From the NCBI GenBank assembly GCA_963693365.1, contig CAVNZM010000008.1, positions 3,100,001 through 3,164,000 on the forward strand: a stretch of DNA of 64,000 nt. The letters are read 5' to 3'. Positions 44,166-63,849 of the stretch are shown here, in pieces. The number at the start of each line of letters is the position of its first letter. Within the stretch, counting starts at the first letter, position 1. This stretch comes from Amoebidium appalachense. Lineage: Eukaryota > Ichthyosporea. Under the pieces are notes generated by a model. It ran no database searches. It was given only the letters and a program-made list of their open reading frames with translations, and had not been told where the DNA came from. Both the position numbers and the translations under genes were made by a program.

Positions 44166-45853
44166 CTGGGGGGGGGGCGGTTGGGGGCGGGGGGGCGGGG
44201 GGAGGGGGGTGTCACGGGGGGGAAGGGGGGGAGGGGGGAAGGGGGGGGGGGGGGGGGGGGGAAGCGAAGATAGTGGGGGAGTGCCTGTGTTTGTGCTTGT
44301 GTGTATGTGTGTGTGTGTGTGGTTTCTCTCTCTCTCTCTCCCCCCCTCCCCCCCCCCCCCCCCTCTCTCTCTCTCTCTCTTTCTCTCTCTGTGTGTGTGC
44401 TGTGTGTGTGCACACGCACACGACGTGTGCATGAATGTGTGCATGTGTGTGTGCGAGTGTGCCTGCGAGTTTGCGCGTGTATGCATAGCCATACTTGCGT
44501 GTGTGCCAGTGGCTGCGTATGGGTGTAATGCCATCAGCGGGTGGGCGTGAGTGTGGGCTGCGTGGTGTGCACGTGTGCATACCTATGCATGTGCACATGT
44601 TCAGAGAGTGTCACAGTGTGTTGACACGATGGCATGCGTTTGTTGTGTTACTTTGCGTCTGTATGCTCAATGGATGTTGTTCATGCGCACCAAATCGAAG
44701 GTGGGTTTTTGCTTGTACAGGTACAATCGGTGTACACCTGCATGTCGACTGATGTCCCCCCTCCCCCCCCCCCCCCCCCCCCCCTCCCCACCCACCCATC
44801 AACCCACCCCAACCTCCCCCTCTCCCCCAAAAGGCCCTGACCAGGCTCTTGACAGTGTGTGTGCGCATTACTCGTGAGTGTGTGTGCGTGAGCGCACCTG
44901 TGTGTGTGCGGGTGCGTAAGTGTGTCTGCATACATGTTTGTGTGCACATGTGTGCGTGTGTACGTGCGCGCGCGCGCGTGTGTGTGTGTGTGTGCGTGTG
45001 TGTGTGTGTCTGTGTGTAAGTGTGTAAATAAGTGTGCCACATGTATGTAAGTGCGCATATGAGTTAGTGTGTCTGAGCAAAGGTGTGTGTGTGCGCACGG
45101 GTTGTGTGTCGGTGGTTTTCCAACTGTGCTGCCACGGTTTACGTGCCTTTGTTATGACCTGTGATGATGTATGTGTTTCTTTTTGGGTTGGTGCTACAAC
45201 GTCTTAAGACTCTATCATTTCCACAGCGAGTGTGTGTGTTACCTAGTGTCAACGTGTGCGTAAGACGGAGGTTTTACTATAGGTTTAACTTATTAGTATA
45301 TCAATGCACTCACTTGGTCACGAAGTTTCAATCACCATGAAATATGAATCACTGCAAACAGCACAACTGTTTGCTTGGTTTTAAACATGATAGTACAGCC
45401 GACGGGTTTGTAACGGTGGATGTATTAAAATGTGTGTTTGTGTAACACAGTCAGCACAGTGTTTCGGTCACAACCTGTGAATGAGTGAGTGAGTGAGTGA
45501 GTGAGTGACTAGTGTGTGTGTGTGTGTGCGCGCGCGCGCCTGTGTGTGTGCGTGCGTGCGGGTGTTGAGTGCGTGTGAGTACGCGGGCGAGAGGGGGGGG
45601 GGGAAGGGGGGGGGGGGAGAGCGTGTGTGTGTGTGTGTGTGACTGTGTAAAGTGTGTGTGTCTGGTCATTCACGTGGTGCATGGGCATTGGCCAAATGTC
45701 CATATACGCTTAACACTATATCGGATAGGCTAGAATTATCCTAATTTATTGAGAAACATACTCTTGAATTATCCGGGCAAAGTCTGCTATGGGTTGTACA
45801 CGCCTGTTACATGTGGACATAATGCACACGGAGAGAATTGAAAACTAAATTCA
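44166..45853. other. Intergenic GT/CA-rich DNA
   Basis: G-rich 44168-44265, C/T 44320-44390, GTGC-type low complexity 44390-44600 and 44870-45110, a GAGT tetranucleotide run at 45480-45507, and otherwise unique DNA. No gene was recognised. Confidence 0.5.
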
Positions 45854-47029
45854 CTAAGTATAGAGAATAGCCTTCAGCTCATATCGTGTCTGCACAAAAT
45901 GACACCACAGGTTATCCAAACACGCATACGTTACAGTGGCCCTCGATATAGCCGCCCAACCACAAATGAAGTTGATTATTGACCTAGGGCTATTGTAGTT
46001 GTGAATACTCAGAGATATGTTCAGTAGTGCATAAAATGCTATCACCCGTGCGTTACAATAGACATCTCCATATTGAACATGCCCAGGGTGTGTTTTTGCA
46101 ATGCAATATGTAGCCCATGTTAGGTAAATAGGCACAATCACCCACACAGTACTTTGTCCCCACATGCTTTTATCCCCCGTCAGGTTGTATTGAAACCTCC
46201 ACACCGTCGTTCCAACACACGCAAGAAACGCGACGAAAACGTGGATGGGAAAGGTGAGCATGTAATGCTTTCCGTGAAACCCGCGGTAGGATTCACTGAT
46301 GAACAGAAGCCGCTGGACCATGGCGCCCAGGAAGAAACACGAAGAAAACACATTCAAAACGACGAATGCATAAAGAATGTTGGTCAATTTTGCCTCCTCT
46401 GCACGCATTTCATCCACTGCTGTAAGGTCAGTAGCGGGCGGGAAGTCCGTAAATTGAAGCATGAATGCCGCGGTCATAACCGTAGAGAAAATCAACGTCA
46501 GGGCGCCGGACAGGAAAAAGTGAACCTGGAATTGTCTCCCGCGGGTTATCAATGCTTTTAAATTCCGGAAGAAGATAGCGAAAAACACCACCACGATGAA
46601 GATGAAATAGTGTATGCAGCTGCAAATGAGCTGGTACTCCCAAATAATCTCGCTCCTCTCTTTGGCAAACAGAAACATCTTCACAAACGCAACGTACCGC
46701 TTCAGAAGTGCCTGCATCGCTGGAAGTGTTGCTGTGGAACTAGCCGGTATTTGTTCGAACCTGTTGTATGCCTCGACCAAGCTGTTTCCTGCCTCGCTCA
46801 CCAAAAGAACCGGAGCTTCACTTTCAGTGTAGATTGAGAGACCCATGATGACTGCCTCCATGAAGAGTACTGCAAAGGCAAAGAGGGCGGCTGCTAGCCA
46901 TGTGTGCCTGTGGTATATGGCCAGCTGCTCCGCTGATGTAACCGAAAGCTTACTGCTAACCTGGGCCGGGGCGAAACCCACATCTGAACCTGGGCCTAAT
47001 TTGCCCATTTTTGCTGAAGTTACACCCAC
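45854..47029 (-). CDS. Uncharacterised multi-pass membrane protein
   Basis: Single exon, 391 codons, stop at 45854. Predicted by eye: a soluble N terminus of about 43 residues, then hydrophobic segments at about 44-67, 134-155, 169-192, 216-244, 258-277, 293-312, 326-343 and perhaps 350-368, giving seven or eight passes. The first loop (68-133) is long and probably extracytosolic. No channel, transporter or GPCR signature was recognised. A second ATG at residue 8 is possible. It is the only long intron-less gene here and is divergent from pyridoxal kinase, with about 1.5 kb between start codons. Its DNA lacks microsatellites. Confidence 0.7.
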   Translation of the reverse strand: MGVTSAKMGKLGPGSDVGFAPAQVSSKLSVTSAEQLAIYHRHTWLAAALFAFAVLFMEAVIMGLSIYTESEAPVLLVSEAGNSLVEAYNRFEQIPASSTATLPAMQALLKRYVAFVKMFLFAKERSEIIWEYQLICSCIHYFIFIVVVFFAIFFRNLKALITRGRQFQVHFFLSGALTLIFSTVMTAAFMLQFTDFPPATDLTAVDEMRAEEAKLTNILYAFVVLNVFSSCFFLGAMVQRLLFISESYRGFHGKHYMLTFPIHVFVAFLACVGTTVWRFQYNLTGDKSMWGQSTVWVIVPIYLTWATYCIAKTHPGHVQYGDVYCNARVIAFYALLNISLSIHNYNSPRSIINFICGWAAISRATVTYACLDNLWCHFVQTRYELKAILYT

Positions 47030-48300
47030 TTACTCTTGACGCACAGGGGAGTTAAGAAAGTTTCTACTTATGTGTATGCTTGTTTATTTTGTGAGAGGTA
47101 AAAGCTCTAGGAGAACATTATCAAGACCTACTGCGTGAGGATGACATGTCACAGTCCTACCGCACAATGCGTGGTGTGATGAGTATGGGGCCTACTATGT
47201 TGTGCGAAATTTACATATTACACACGCTGCCTATATTTTTCTATATTTTTCTGGGAGTGTTTCAAGCTTACTATACCAAGCCTAGAGATATTCAGTTGTC
47301 ATCCGTGTGTTTTGAAGACCTGTGTGCGTGTGCAGTGTTGTTGTATACATAGCCTAGGCAGCACATGGCATCTTCGTTTCTAGCCCTGCTCTGGTTAATT
47401 GTCTTCACCACAGGGTGCCTAACATATTGAGCCTTGCCGAGCTGTAAAAAACTGAGTCGGAGAGGCTCTATCGTCAGGAATTGAAACCATACAACTTGAA
47501 GCTTTGCCTGGAAAGTGTACGTACCGTTTCGGAACGGAAACTTTTGTTTGCCTTTTTATTGCGGTGGAATGTGATTGGAATGTCTGTGTTGATCGACGAC
47601 CTGCTGTGTTTTGCGCAAAACGAGCTCCATGATCGTAATGAGACTCGTCAACGGTCCCTGAGGCTGAGCACCTCAGCGAGATGATCCTTTCCCTCATCCC
47701 TGTCCGGGCTGTATTGTATTGAAAGTTCCAAGAAAATAATATCATGGGCCACGTCCTATATTGCTACGTTTGATCCACCAACTCCACCGGCAGACCGTTG
47801 CATGCACTACTTGTAATATTATATGCATCCTAACGCAGAATCTGAACCACAGTTGCCAGTCGATGTCAAGCCGTGGCTTCGGCGTCTCACGACGCAATGT
47901 CTTGGCTTGTGCTGATCAAGTCGTTTTCTTGTGCGTAAGAGCACGTTTTGTACGTCTTTTTCTGTCTCCTTATTTCTTTCCTTTTTTTCTCTCTCTTTTT
48001 TCGTTTTTGCGGGCGTCGACACCTGCGTCCATGTGCGCGCACGTGCATGCGTGCGTGCATGTGTGACGTGTGTGCATTTGTGCCCTTGTGCGTACACGCT
48101 TGCGTTTGGTGTACGTAACAACTTGCTCAAGTGTTTGGATATATGAGTGTTGTGTGAGTAGTGGTTGTTCTAGACGATATGTGGAAGTATACATACACAA
48201 GACATATGTATGAACGTGAAGATGGGACTACGACAGGGGTGGAAGGCGAAGTGAAGTGCTGGGAGTTACAAAAACTCCTGCTCTTGCGTATCACACATAT
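47030..48300. other. Shared upstream region of two divergent genes
   Basis: Unique DNA between the membrane-protein gene (-) and pyridoxal kinase (+), with a short GTGC-type patch at 48030-48100. It holds one unexplained open frame (47448-47684). Confidence 0.5.
47448..47684 (+). CDS. Unassigned small open frame
   Basis: 78 sense codons after a stop, no ATG near the beginning, reading helix-prone residues (RLYRQELKPYNLKLCLESV, then LIDDLLCFAQNELHDRNE). Composition is coding-like and free of low-complexity sequence, but no homologue is recognised. It may be an exon or chance. Confidence 0.22.
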   Translation, partial: KTESERLYRQELKPYNLKLCLESVRTVSERKLLFAFLLRWNVIGMSVLIDDLLCFAQNELHDRNETRQRSLRLSTSAR

Positions 48301-48332
48301 TACTCTCCTCCCTTAGTAAATGATGGGGTTAT

Positions 48333-48488
48333 GATTGGCTTATCGCGCATCTTCTTGAGTAAGTGATGCTTTGTAAACCAACCAACGATCATCAACCATC
48401 AAGAGACTTCATGAGAGACTGAGAGACTTCGAGTCAACTTTTTTGGCAACTTCACTTAGGCTCTTTTGCTTTGAACGTCATCAATAAA
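48333..48488 (+). promoter_or_regulatory. Putative promoter module (CCAAT plus CAATAAA) of pyridoxal kinase
   Basis: GATTGGC (inverted CCAAT, 48333-48339) and CAATAAAA (48482-48489) lie upstream of the ATG at 48518; the second motif is 36 bases before it. The same pair in the same order occurs at 11172/11237, 17037/17081 and 18254/18318. CAATAAA as a TATA-like core element is inference from this repetition. Confidence 0.4.
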
Positions 48489-48517
48489 ACCCTGGCAGCA
48501 TTCAACGTTTATAACAC

Positions 48518-56720
<8,203 letters not shown>

Positions 56721-57083
56721 TCTTGCATCTGTAAGCACATACGCGTTTGTCGCTGCACTACATTAGTTTGCACACACATCTTCACCGTTCTGCTCACCTT
56801 GCTTGCATAAGCAACCCTGCTCGTCTTTGATCAAGACGGGTTGACCCACCCAAGTTCAGTTGCAATTGATGCTGCTGTCTGAGTTGGAGCGTCGTATATA
56901 CGCGGGCTAAGGGGTCGAAACTCAGATGCAATTGATGACTTGGGCCCTCCCTGAGGATGTACTCTGCTTATGACGCATACTGTGCGCATGGCTGATGCTG
57001 CATACTTGAATGTTTGCCTTTGCATGTATCCTGCACCATGCTTCTCATCGTCTATGCGTACTTCGTACTGTGTTCCGCATTCA

Positions 57084-57087
<4 letters not shown>
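56721..57087 (-). repeat. Dispersed repeat family 1, long copy B
   Basis: Reverse complement of 12984-13342 with only scattered differences by eye. Directly followed by poly-C (57088-57123), as copy A is preceded by poly-G. CCA and CCCA microsatellites follow to 57170. Confidence 0.88.
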
Positions 57088-57123
<36 letters not shown>

Positions 57124-57604
57124 ACCACCACCACCACCACCACCCACCCACCCACCCACCCACCCACCCCTCCCCCTTCCATGTTATTTTATTTTCCCCC
57201 CAGCCTCGGTAGCCCCTAGAATCTTAATTTTTTGAAAAAAAATAGTACTATTAATCTTATAGGTGATTTATTTTAATCCTGAACGACCCCTGTACGTGCA
57301 CGTGACAATCACACACACACATGCACACTGTCACATGTACACACATACACGTACACACACGGCCCCTTTAAATTCCTCTGATGAGCTCAGGATGCATGCC
57401 CCAAAAAAGATTGTTACTGCTCTGAGACTCCGCCACCTAATTAGATTCAGTAGAATTGACAAAAATACACCCGAGGTTTCAACGAAGTCATATGTTTCAG
57501 CCATGATAAAGAATTGACTATACGATACATCGAGGTTTCAGCGACGTGAGCTCAGCGGCGAGCTCGACCCAAGTTGTTGTTGTTGTTGTTCTTGTTGTTG
57601 TTTT

Positions 57605-57606
57605 GT

Positions 57607-57655
<49 letters not shown>
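57605..57655. repeat. (TTG)n then ~48-bp poly-G
   Basis: TTG trinucleotides 57571-57603 pass into a pure G run. Confidence 0.95.
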
Positions 57656-57656
<1 letters not shown>

Positions 57657-57949
57657 TGTGCTGCTTAAATCATTATTAACGGCATGTAGGTGAGACTGTG
57701 GAGAGTTGTCGGGTAGGCCAATAGTACTTCCACGTGCACCCAACAAGATATACATGTAAAAATCGATAGTAATTACACATGTAAACATCGACGTCGACGT
57801 CGGAGGTTAACCGTTTCGCCACCAAGCATTGACTCCCGAGGTTTTGTGTACACCCGAGGTTTCCATGAATCCACCGGCGTCGGCCAAGCCTCCCCCTGCA
57901 GGAGACCCGAGCTTTCAGCGACCGGTACCAAGAGTAGACTATACAGTTC

Positions 57950-58105
57950 ATGTACACCCGAGGTTTCATGTACTCCCGAGGTTTCATGTACTCCCGAGGT
58001 TTCATTTACTCCCGAGGTTTCATGTACTCCCGAGGTTTCATGTATTCCCGGGGTTTCATGTACTCCCGAGGTTTCATGTACTCAGTCCTGAGGTTTCATC
58101 CACCA
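57950..58105 (+). repeat. 18-bp minisatellite CATGTACTCCCGAGGTTT
   Basis: Eight to nine units, most identical, the last interrupted by an AGT insertion. Scattered single CCCGAGGTTT units occur upstream at about 57474, 57533, 57836 and 57852, so the array seems to have grown from a dispersed motif. The 18-bp period keeps one frame open (MYSRGF repeats) but no coding role is evident. Confidence 0.92.
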
Positions 58106-58492
58106 AGCTACCTGCCACCTACTGAGATGGCTCCTTATTTTTCCTTACACATTCAGCGAACACTGGACTCTATCGAACCGTCGAGGCGCCGCGACGTAAA
58201 GCATGCACGCGGTCGCGAGAGTGTAACCGCCTGCAGCGAACGTAAAGTTCATCGCAGCGCGTGCACACCGTCAGTACGTGTGAGCCAAGCTACTCTGGGA
58301 AACCAACAAAACACAACTCAGCCCGAAGTAGTCGGTTTGATGATTGTTATGTACCGGCAGTTCGTTTCTTCAGAAAATCCTAGGCCCTTTACGCTTAGTG
58401 GTGCGCGTTTCCTTAATTCCAAGCCATATTAGGTACTGTAGTTTTTCTCTTCTGCACACGCACACACCATCCGCTCGAGCGATAGGTCAATA

Positions 58493-59661
58493 ATGGTTCC
58501 TGCAACAACCCGAACAAGGTCGGTCACTCGCAGCGGGCAGGTACGGGCGCGGACGAGTGACGAGGTGGTGGTGAAGGAAGAGGCGGGGGTGGAGGAAGAG
58601 GCGCAGATTCACACAGACGACAGGGGGGCAGTGCGGCTGAGCGGCAAGCGGCCGGCCGAGGAGATACCCAGTGGCCGCGTGGGCAGACCACGGCACGCCA
58701 TGCCCCAAAGCAGCCGGCCACAGAACCAAAACAAAGCAAAAAGGGGAAAACACACACGGGAGAGGATGAGGATGAAACTGTGGAACGAAGGGGACTGATG
58801 ACGATAGCCAAAATAAGTACACGGAGGTCTCTTACGAACATAACGGACAGAAAACGGCCTGGACGAGAAAGCGACGGAGATGAAGAGGGAAGGGAGGTGA
58901 TGATTGTGGACGGGGGAGTATCTGAGAAGACGCGGCGTGTTCTGGTGTGCAAATATGGCTGTGGATACCAAACTCGCAAGAGCAGCCACCTGGTTACACA
59001 TTTGCGGACACGTACGGGAGAAAGACCGCATGTGTGCTCTGAGCCTGGGTGTGGTTCACGGTTTATGGAAAGCGGTACGCTGAGAAGACATGTGCGCACA
59101 CACACAGGAGAGAGGCCCTATGTTTGTGAACACGAGGGGTGGGGTGAACGGTTTGGCAACCCAACCCCTTAAAAAAAGCACATCCATACACACACGGGGG
59201 AGAAAAAGTACAAGTGCCCATATTATGATTGCAAAAGGTCATTTGTGCAGCAACCCACCTTAACCAGACACCTGCGCACACACACAGGGGAGAGACCTTA
59301 TCCGTGCTCCTTCCCCGGCTGTAGGGCTACCTTTCCCACTAGTTATAGCTTGAGCCGATATAGACGCAGACACACGGGAGAGAGGCCCTACACATGTGAA
59401 ATCCCCGGCTGCTCAAAGAGGTTTGCTTATAGAGGTGTTCTTGCTGGGCATATGCGCACACACACGGGGGAGCAGCCACATCCCTGCACACACCCTGGGT
59501 GCACTAAACGGTTTGCACGGAAATCAAACCTTACAGTGCATTTGCGCACACACACGGGGGAGAAGCCGTACGAGTGTGAACACCCCGGCTGCTCGAGGAG
59601 GTTTTCTAGAAAATTTCATTATAATAGGCATATGCACACAAACGGCGGAAAAACTGTCTGA
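58493..59661 (+). pseudogene. C2H2 zinc-finger gene with frameshift, stop and lost ligands
   Basis: The 5' part (ATG at 58493) reads an acidic and basic N-terminal region in one frame to a stop at 58798. The finger array is in another frame (58558 onward); continuity needs a frame change in the A/G-rich run near 58736-58750. Eight TFIIIA-like fingers with TGERP(Y/H) linkers follow from about 58950. Finger 3 has lost its second Cys (EHEGWGERF) and carries an in-frame TAA at 59170-59172 where Leu is expected; the frame resumes at once. Finger 5 has Tyr for its first His (LSRYRRRH), and the array ends at a weak eighth finger. A ninth remnant (MRTHTGEP) lies at 59713. Either a decaying gene or one with assembly errors; a short intron could explain only the frame change. 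Confidence 0.75.
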
Positions 59662-59944
59662 CAGCACGCAAGCAGGAAGAGACAGAGAGATTGTATAAGA
59701 CACCAAACATACATGCGCACACACACGGGGGAACCAAATATGGTGTGGCTACATGGATGGTGGCTAGGCTTAATTTTGTCGTTTTACCCCCCTCCCTCCC
59801 TCCCCCCCCCCCCCTCCTCCTCCTCCTCCTCCTTTCCCTCCATATATACTGTGGGCACGGGTAATATTACATCTTTGTGGTGGGGAATGTTATTTTGGGA
59901 AGGGGGGGGGGGGCAGGGGGGGGTTTGGCTTTTCTTGGCTTTTT

Positions 59945-59945
59945 G

Positions 59946-59988
<43 letters not shown>
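59945..59988. repeat. Poly-G tract
   Basis: A G homopolymer of about 43 bases downstream of the zinc-finger gene, after T/G-rich DNA. Confidence 0.9.
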
Positions 59989-59990
<2 letters not shown>

Positions 59991-60235
59991 CGAATTCTCG
60001 TCTTTGTGTGCACCTTTCTCTCAGGTGAAGAAACCTGTTATCGTATGCAGAATATTAGCTTGCCGACATTATAATACGAACATAATTGTTGGGATGTAAA
60101 CAAAGGCTGCCAAGGGCACGCTTGTATTACAATACTACCAATATCAGTTTGGACTTAAAAAGTTGTCTATGAAAATCCAATCCATATCCACCAATAAAAC
60201 GCAAGTATATTGTGTCACACTGTACTTCCCTTAAG

Positions 60236-60999
60236 GGCCTTAGTGGAGTGAATGGTGGTTGTCTATACCTGCATGCGGCATCAGTCCACCTGGCTGTGGC
60301 TGCAGAAAAATACGTCAATGTGCACAGAATCAAGTGGTGTGTGCGTGTGTGTGTGTGTGTGTGTGTCTGTATGTGTCCGTGTGTGCGTGTGTGCGTGTGT
60401 GTGTGTGCGCGCGCTCGCGTGCGTGCGGATGTGTGCACACGTGCCACGGTGTTGGTGTGCGTACGTGAGTGTGTGTGTATGTGTGCACGGGTAAGCGTGT
60501 ATGTTTGGTGTTCATGTGCAGGGCCTTGTGCATGCGCGCTGATTAGTGTGCGTGTGTGTGTGCGCACGCATACTCGTACATGTGTTTGTGTGCGCATGCG
60601 TGTGCGTGTCTCACACTGTTTGTGTTTGTTTCACACAACGTTTGTGACGTGCTAATGACCCCCCCTCCCCTCCCTCCCCCCTCCCCCTCCCCCTCCCCTC
60701 CTTGCTGTACACTTGCCCCCCTCAGGCGGCCTCCCGTCTTCCCCAACAACCTTCTGGGGAAGGTAGGTAGATTACTGTATTAGATTACCGCAGCAGGGTT
60801 GCGCCCGCATCATGCTGAGGCGACACCCTATTTATGTACAAACTATGCAGCACATTTATTTAGCTGATGGGTGGGCCAATGGGCGGGTACCGGTGGGCTA
60901 AGTACCTAATGCGTGACTGTGTGTGTACATGTGTCTGTGCATGTGGCGCCAGGCCTGGGGAACCGTTTTCGTTTATTTTTTTTATATTATTATTTTTTT

Positions 61000-61030
<31 letters not shown>

Positions 61031-61354
61031 GGTCGCAATCGGATTGGGCTACCTGCTTCATATCACAAAGCAAGGATTTGATAACCACTGGACATTCTAG
61101 GAGAGTTGGATATTCTGGAATTTTTTGGATATTCTGGGAAGTTGGGTATTCTGGAATTTTCGGATATTCTGGGAAAGTCGGATATTCTGGAAATTTTGGA
61201 TATTCTAGGAATTTTTGGATATTCTGGGAAAATGGCATTGCCACAGGCCACGGGAGTGATTCTGCATCATGTTGAACACGAGTACTCGGCCTTCTACATC
61301 TCTAAGGAAGGGGTAACTGCTGTCAGACTGAGGGGGGATCTGCACGGTTTATAA
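60236..61354 (+). CDS. Last three exons of an unidentified protein
   Basis: Exons 60236-60336, 60726-60762 and 61247-61354 join in phases 2 and 0 with GT-AG sites, giving 82 residues to the stop: a [20 protein letters not shown] segment, [22 protein letters not shown], then [17 protein letters not shown] and [15 protein letters not shown]. The first listed exon could start slightly elsewhere, as its acceptor is a guess. No upstream exon was found, though the stretch 59990-60230 may hold one. The family is not recognised. Introns contain GTGC low complexity, T-then-G homopolymers (60990-61030) and a minisatellite. Confidence 0.45.
61105..61232 (+). repeat. GGATATTCTGG minisatellite
   Basis: About seven units of 17-19 bp (GGATATTCTGGGAAATTT-like) immediately upstream of the exon at 61247. 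Confidence 0.85.
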
Positions 61355-61386
61355 GGTGTGTTTGTGGTGTGTTTGTGTGTGTGTGT

Positions 61387-61421
<35 letters not shown>

Positions 61422-62628
61422 GGTCGCTGAATATCAAGGCGTATTATAATCGGATAGCTGGCCACCTTAACAGTTGAGGCCACGTCATATGAAAGCCAAT
61501 ACTTAACCTGAGGTTAGTATTCTTAGTATTTCTCATGATATCTACATAAACGTCACATCGCGAATTAGGGATTCTTGATTCTGAAACAGGGAGGAGGGTA
61601 GTAGTAAATCTGCCAGGGAGGGGGGAGGCCGGGGGGGGGGGGGGGGGGGGGGTTCCTCCCCCAGGGGGAAAGGGGGGGGAGGGGGAGGGGATGTTGGGGG
61701 GGGGGGGGGGGGGGAGGGGGGACCCGCCCACCCCATAGGCTGCCATATTGTGACTATATCAGATTACCTGATCATATAATCGTACTATAATCTGGCAGCG
61801 GTTAACATACCTTGCCACAACTGATAAACAATGAGGCTGCACCGTAAATAGGATTCCTTGATCACCTGAAACTCAGGTTATATGACGTACAGTCATGCTG
61901 AGCCCCCCCCCCCCCCTCCTTCCCCCCCCCCCCCCCCCCCCCCTCGCACTCGTCTCCAGTCGCCTCACCGCGCACGCACACACACATTTTCACACGCATA
62001 TATAATTCCCACGTACCTGCACACACATGTACCACACACGCACACGAAGTGCACAAACTTTGGCCAGCGATGAGCACCCGACATATGCATGAACATGCAG
62101 ATACAGTGGCACCCACACCACATGTTCACATACATTTTCCGCCACTGACACAGATACGCACGTACACACTGCACGGTGAGCATGATAACCTTGCCTTCAA
62201 TAGTTCATACTTAAGATATAGTTGACCATTACGTGTGTGTGTGTTGGTGTGCGCGCGTGTGTGTATGTGTGTGTGTGTGCGCGTGTCTGCGCGTGCGCGT
62301 GCACGTGCATTTACTTGTGTAAATGAGCATGATGAGGGAGGGGCGGGGGGGGGGGGGGGGGGGGGGGGAGGGGGGGGGGGGAGTAGGTAAGTGGGGGGGG
62401 GGGGAGGGCAGGGAGGGGGGGAGGGAGAGGTCATAGAAATTGTTATAGGCATATAGTACACATTTACCGTGGACCTTGACAACACAAAGCAGACCTTGCA
62501 AAGAACACACAAAAAGTATGCATTCGGTAGACTCTGAAGGGCACCAGCGCGAAGGGATGGGAAGTGTGTGTGTCTGTGTGTGTGTGTGTGTCTGTGTGTG
62601 TGTGTGTGTGTGACTGTGTGTGTGTGAC

Positions 62629-62712
<84 letters not shown>

Positions 62713-63071
62713 GGCGGGGTCCGGGGTAGGTGGATGGGTGGGTGACGGGGGCAAAGGGGGGGAATATGCTAATATGCTTGATGATGACCAGGGGGCAAAA
62801 CAGAAGCATCGTATTCCTCCGAAAGAAGGGGAAAAAAAAGAAAGAAAAAAAAAAGGAACGATTACAACCTTTGGTGGGTGGAAAAGAGACTCGGGTCACG
62901 ATCACGCGCGTGCGCCGCTTCTGTGGGGGGACCCACCCACCTCTGCGGTAAACTGGGGAGGGGGGTGGAGAGGGGTATCACCAGGGGGGATTGTGCAGGG
63001 ACGTCGACTCGATGATATTTACTGCTCCCCACCCTCCCATTTCAAATTCCAAAACCCCTACCAACATAGAC
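61355..63071. other. Repeat-rich region without a recognised gene
   Basis: GT/poly-G 61370-61422, G-rich 61618-61720, poly-C 61904-61945, CA/CG 61970-62045, G-rich 62340-62425, a family 1 fragment (62460-62545), and GT 62566-62710. Unique stretches show no phase-compatible exons. Confidence 0.5.
62460..62545 (+). repeat. Dispersed repeat family 1, diverged fragment
   Basis: Contains ACACAAAGCAGACCTTGCAA-like and AAGTATGCATTCGG stretches corresponding to the reverse complement of 53058-53140. It follows G-rich DNA, keeping the family polarity. Confidence 0.45.
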
Positions 63072-63248
63072 CTTGCAGTAAAAGAAAAAAGATGGCCTGG
63101 TGCTGTACGTCCAGTACACTGTAGCACAGTCCTCCATGCCAGAGTCGATATCCAATGAGACCATGAACAAGGGATTTTTTGGGTTAAAATTGGGAGGGAG
63201 GGAGTAGCAAATGTCGATGTTTCCCCTGGTGGCCACATTACCCCCTTC
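63072..63248 (-). CDS. Possible single exon, unidentified
   Basis: Fifty-nine codons between a CTAG acceptor preceded by a poly-C pyrimidine tract (63256-63305 on the other strand) and a weak AAG|GTCTAT donor. Reads NIDICYSLPPNFNPKNPLF, then DIDSGMEDCATVYW. Coding-like composition, no recognised family and no partner exon found. Confidence 0.3.
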
Positions 63249-63254
63249 CTAGCT

Positions 63255-63286
<32 letters not shown>

Positions 63287-63809
63287 GGGGGGGGGGAGGG
63301 GGGCCACCATCCTCGGCAGACAGGGTGGGTGGGTCCTCTGTCATCCCCCCTCCCCCCCTTCCCGCCGGGTAGCTGCAGGGGTGATCGGCCCCCCCGTACA
63401 CGTGTCATTGACCAATCATCTCTTTTCCATCCACTTAGCTTGCTGTATTCGGTACGGTCAAGTGGCTATATATTATACTGACCTATGATTCATTGCATGC
63501 ATGTGCTTACCTTGCAGTGTTCGTGTGCGGGTCTGCGTGACGGAGATGGTATGTATGTGTGTAACAGCTGAGGATGAGTGTATCTGCATGTTCATGCCTG
63601 GTGCACAGTCCTGGTTTGTGCACCTCGTGTGCATGTGTGGTACATGTGTGTTCAGGTACGTGTGATATTTCCATACAAGGAACCTGCAAACCTTTTGAAC
63701 CGTTTTTTGCGAAATGAGCCCTTACGTGTGGCAGTGCGAGCGTGTGTGCGCGCACAGTATGGAGACTGGAGACGAGTCCCGCCCAGGCCAACGAAGGGAG
63801 GGAGGGGGA

Positions 63810-63849
<40 letters not shown>

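Noticed and set aside
57950-58105. CRISPR-like array of direct repeats
   Set aside because: There are no unique spacers; it is a head-to-tail 18-bp minisatellite in a eukaryotic genome.
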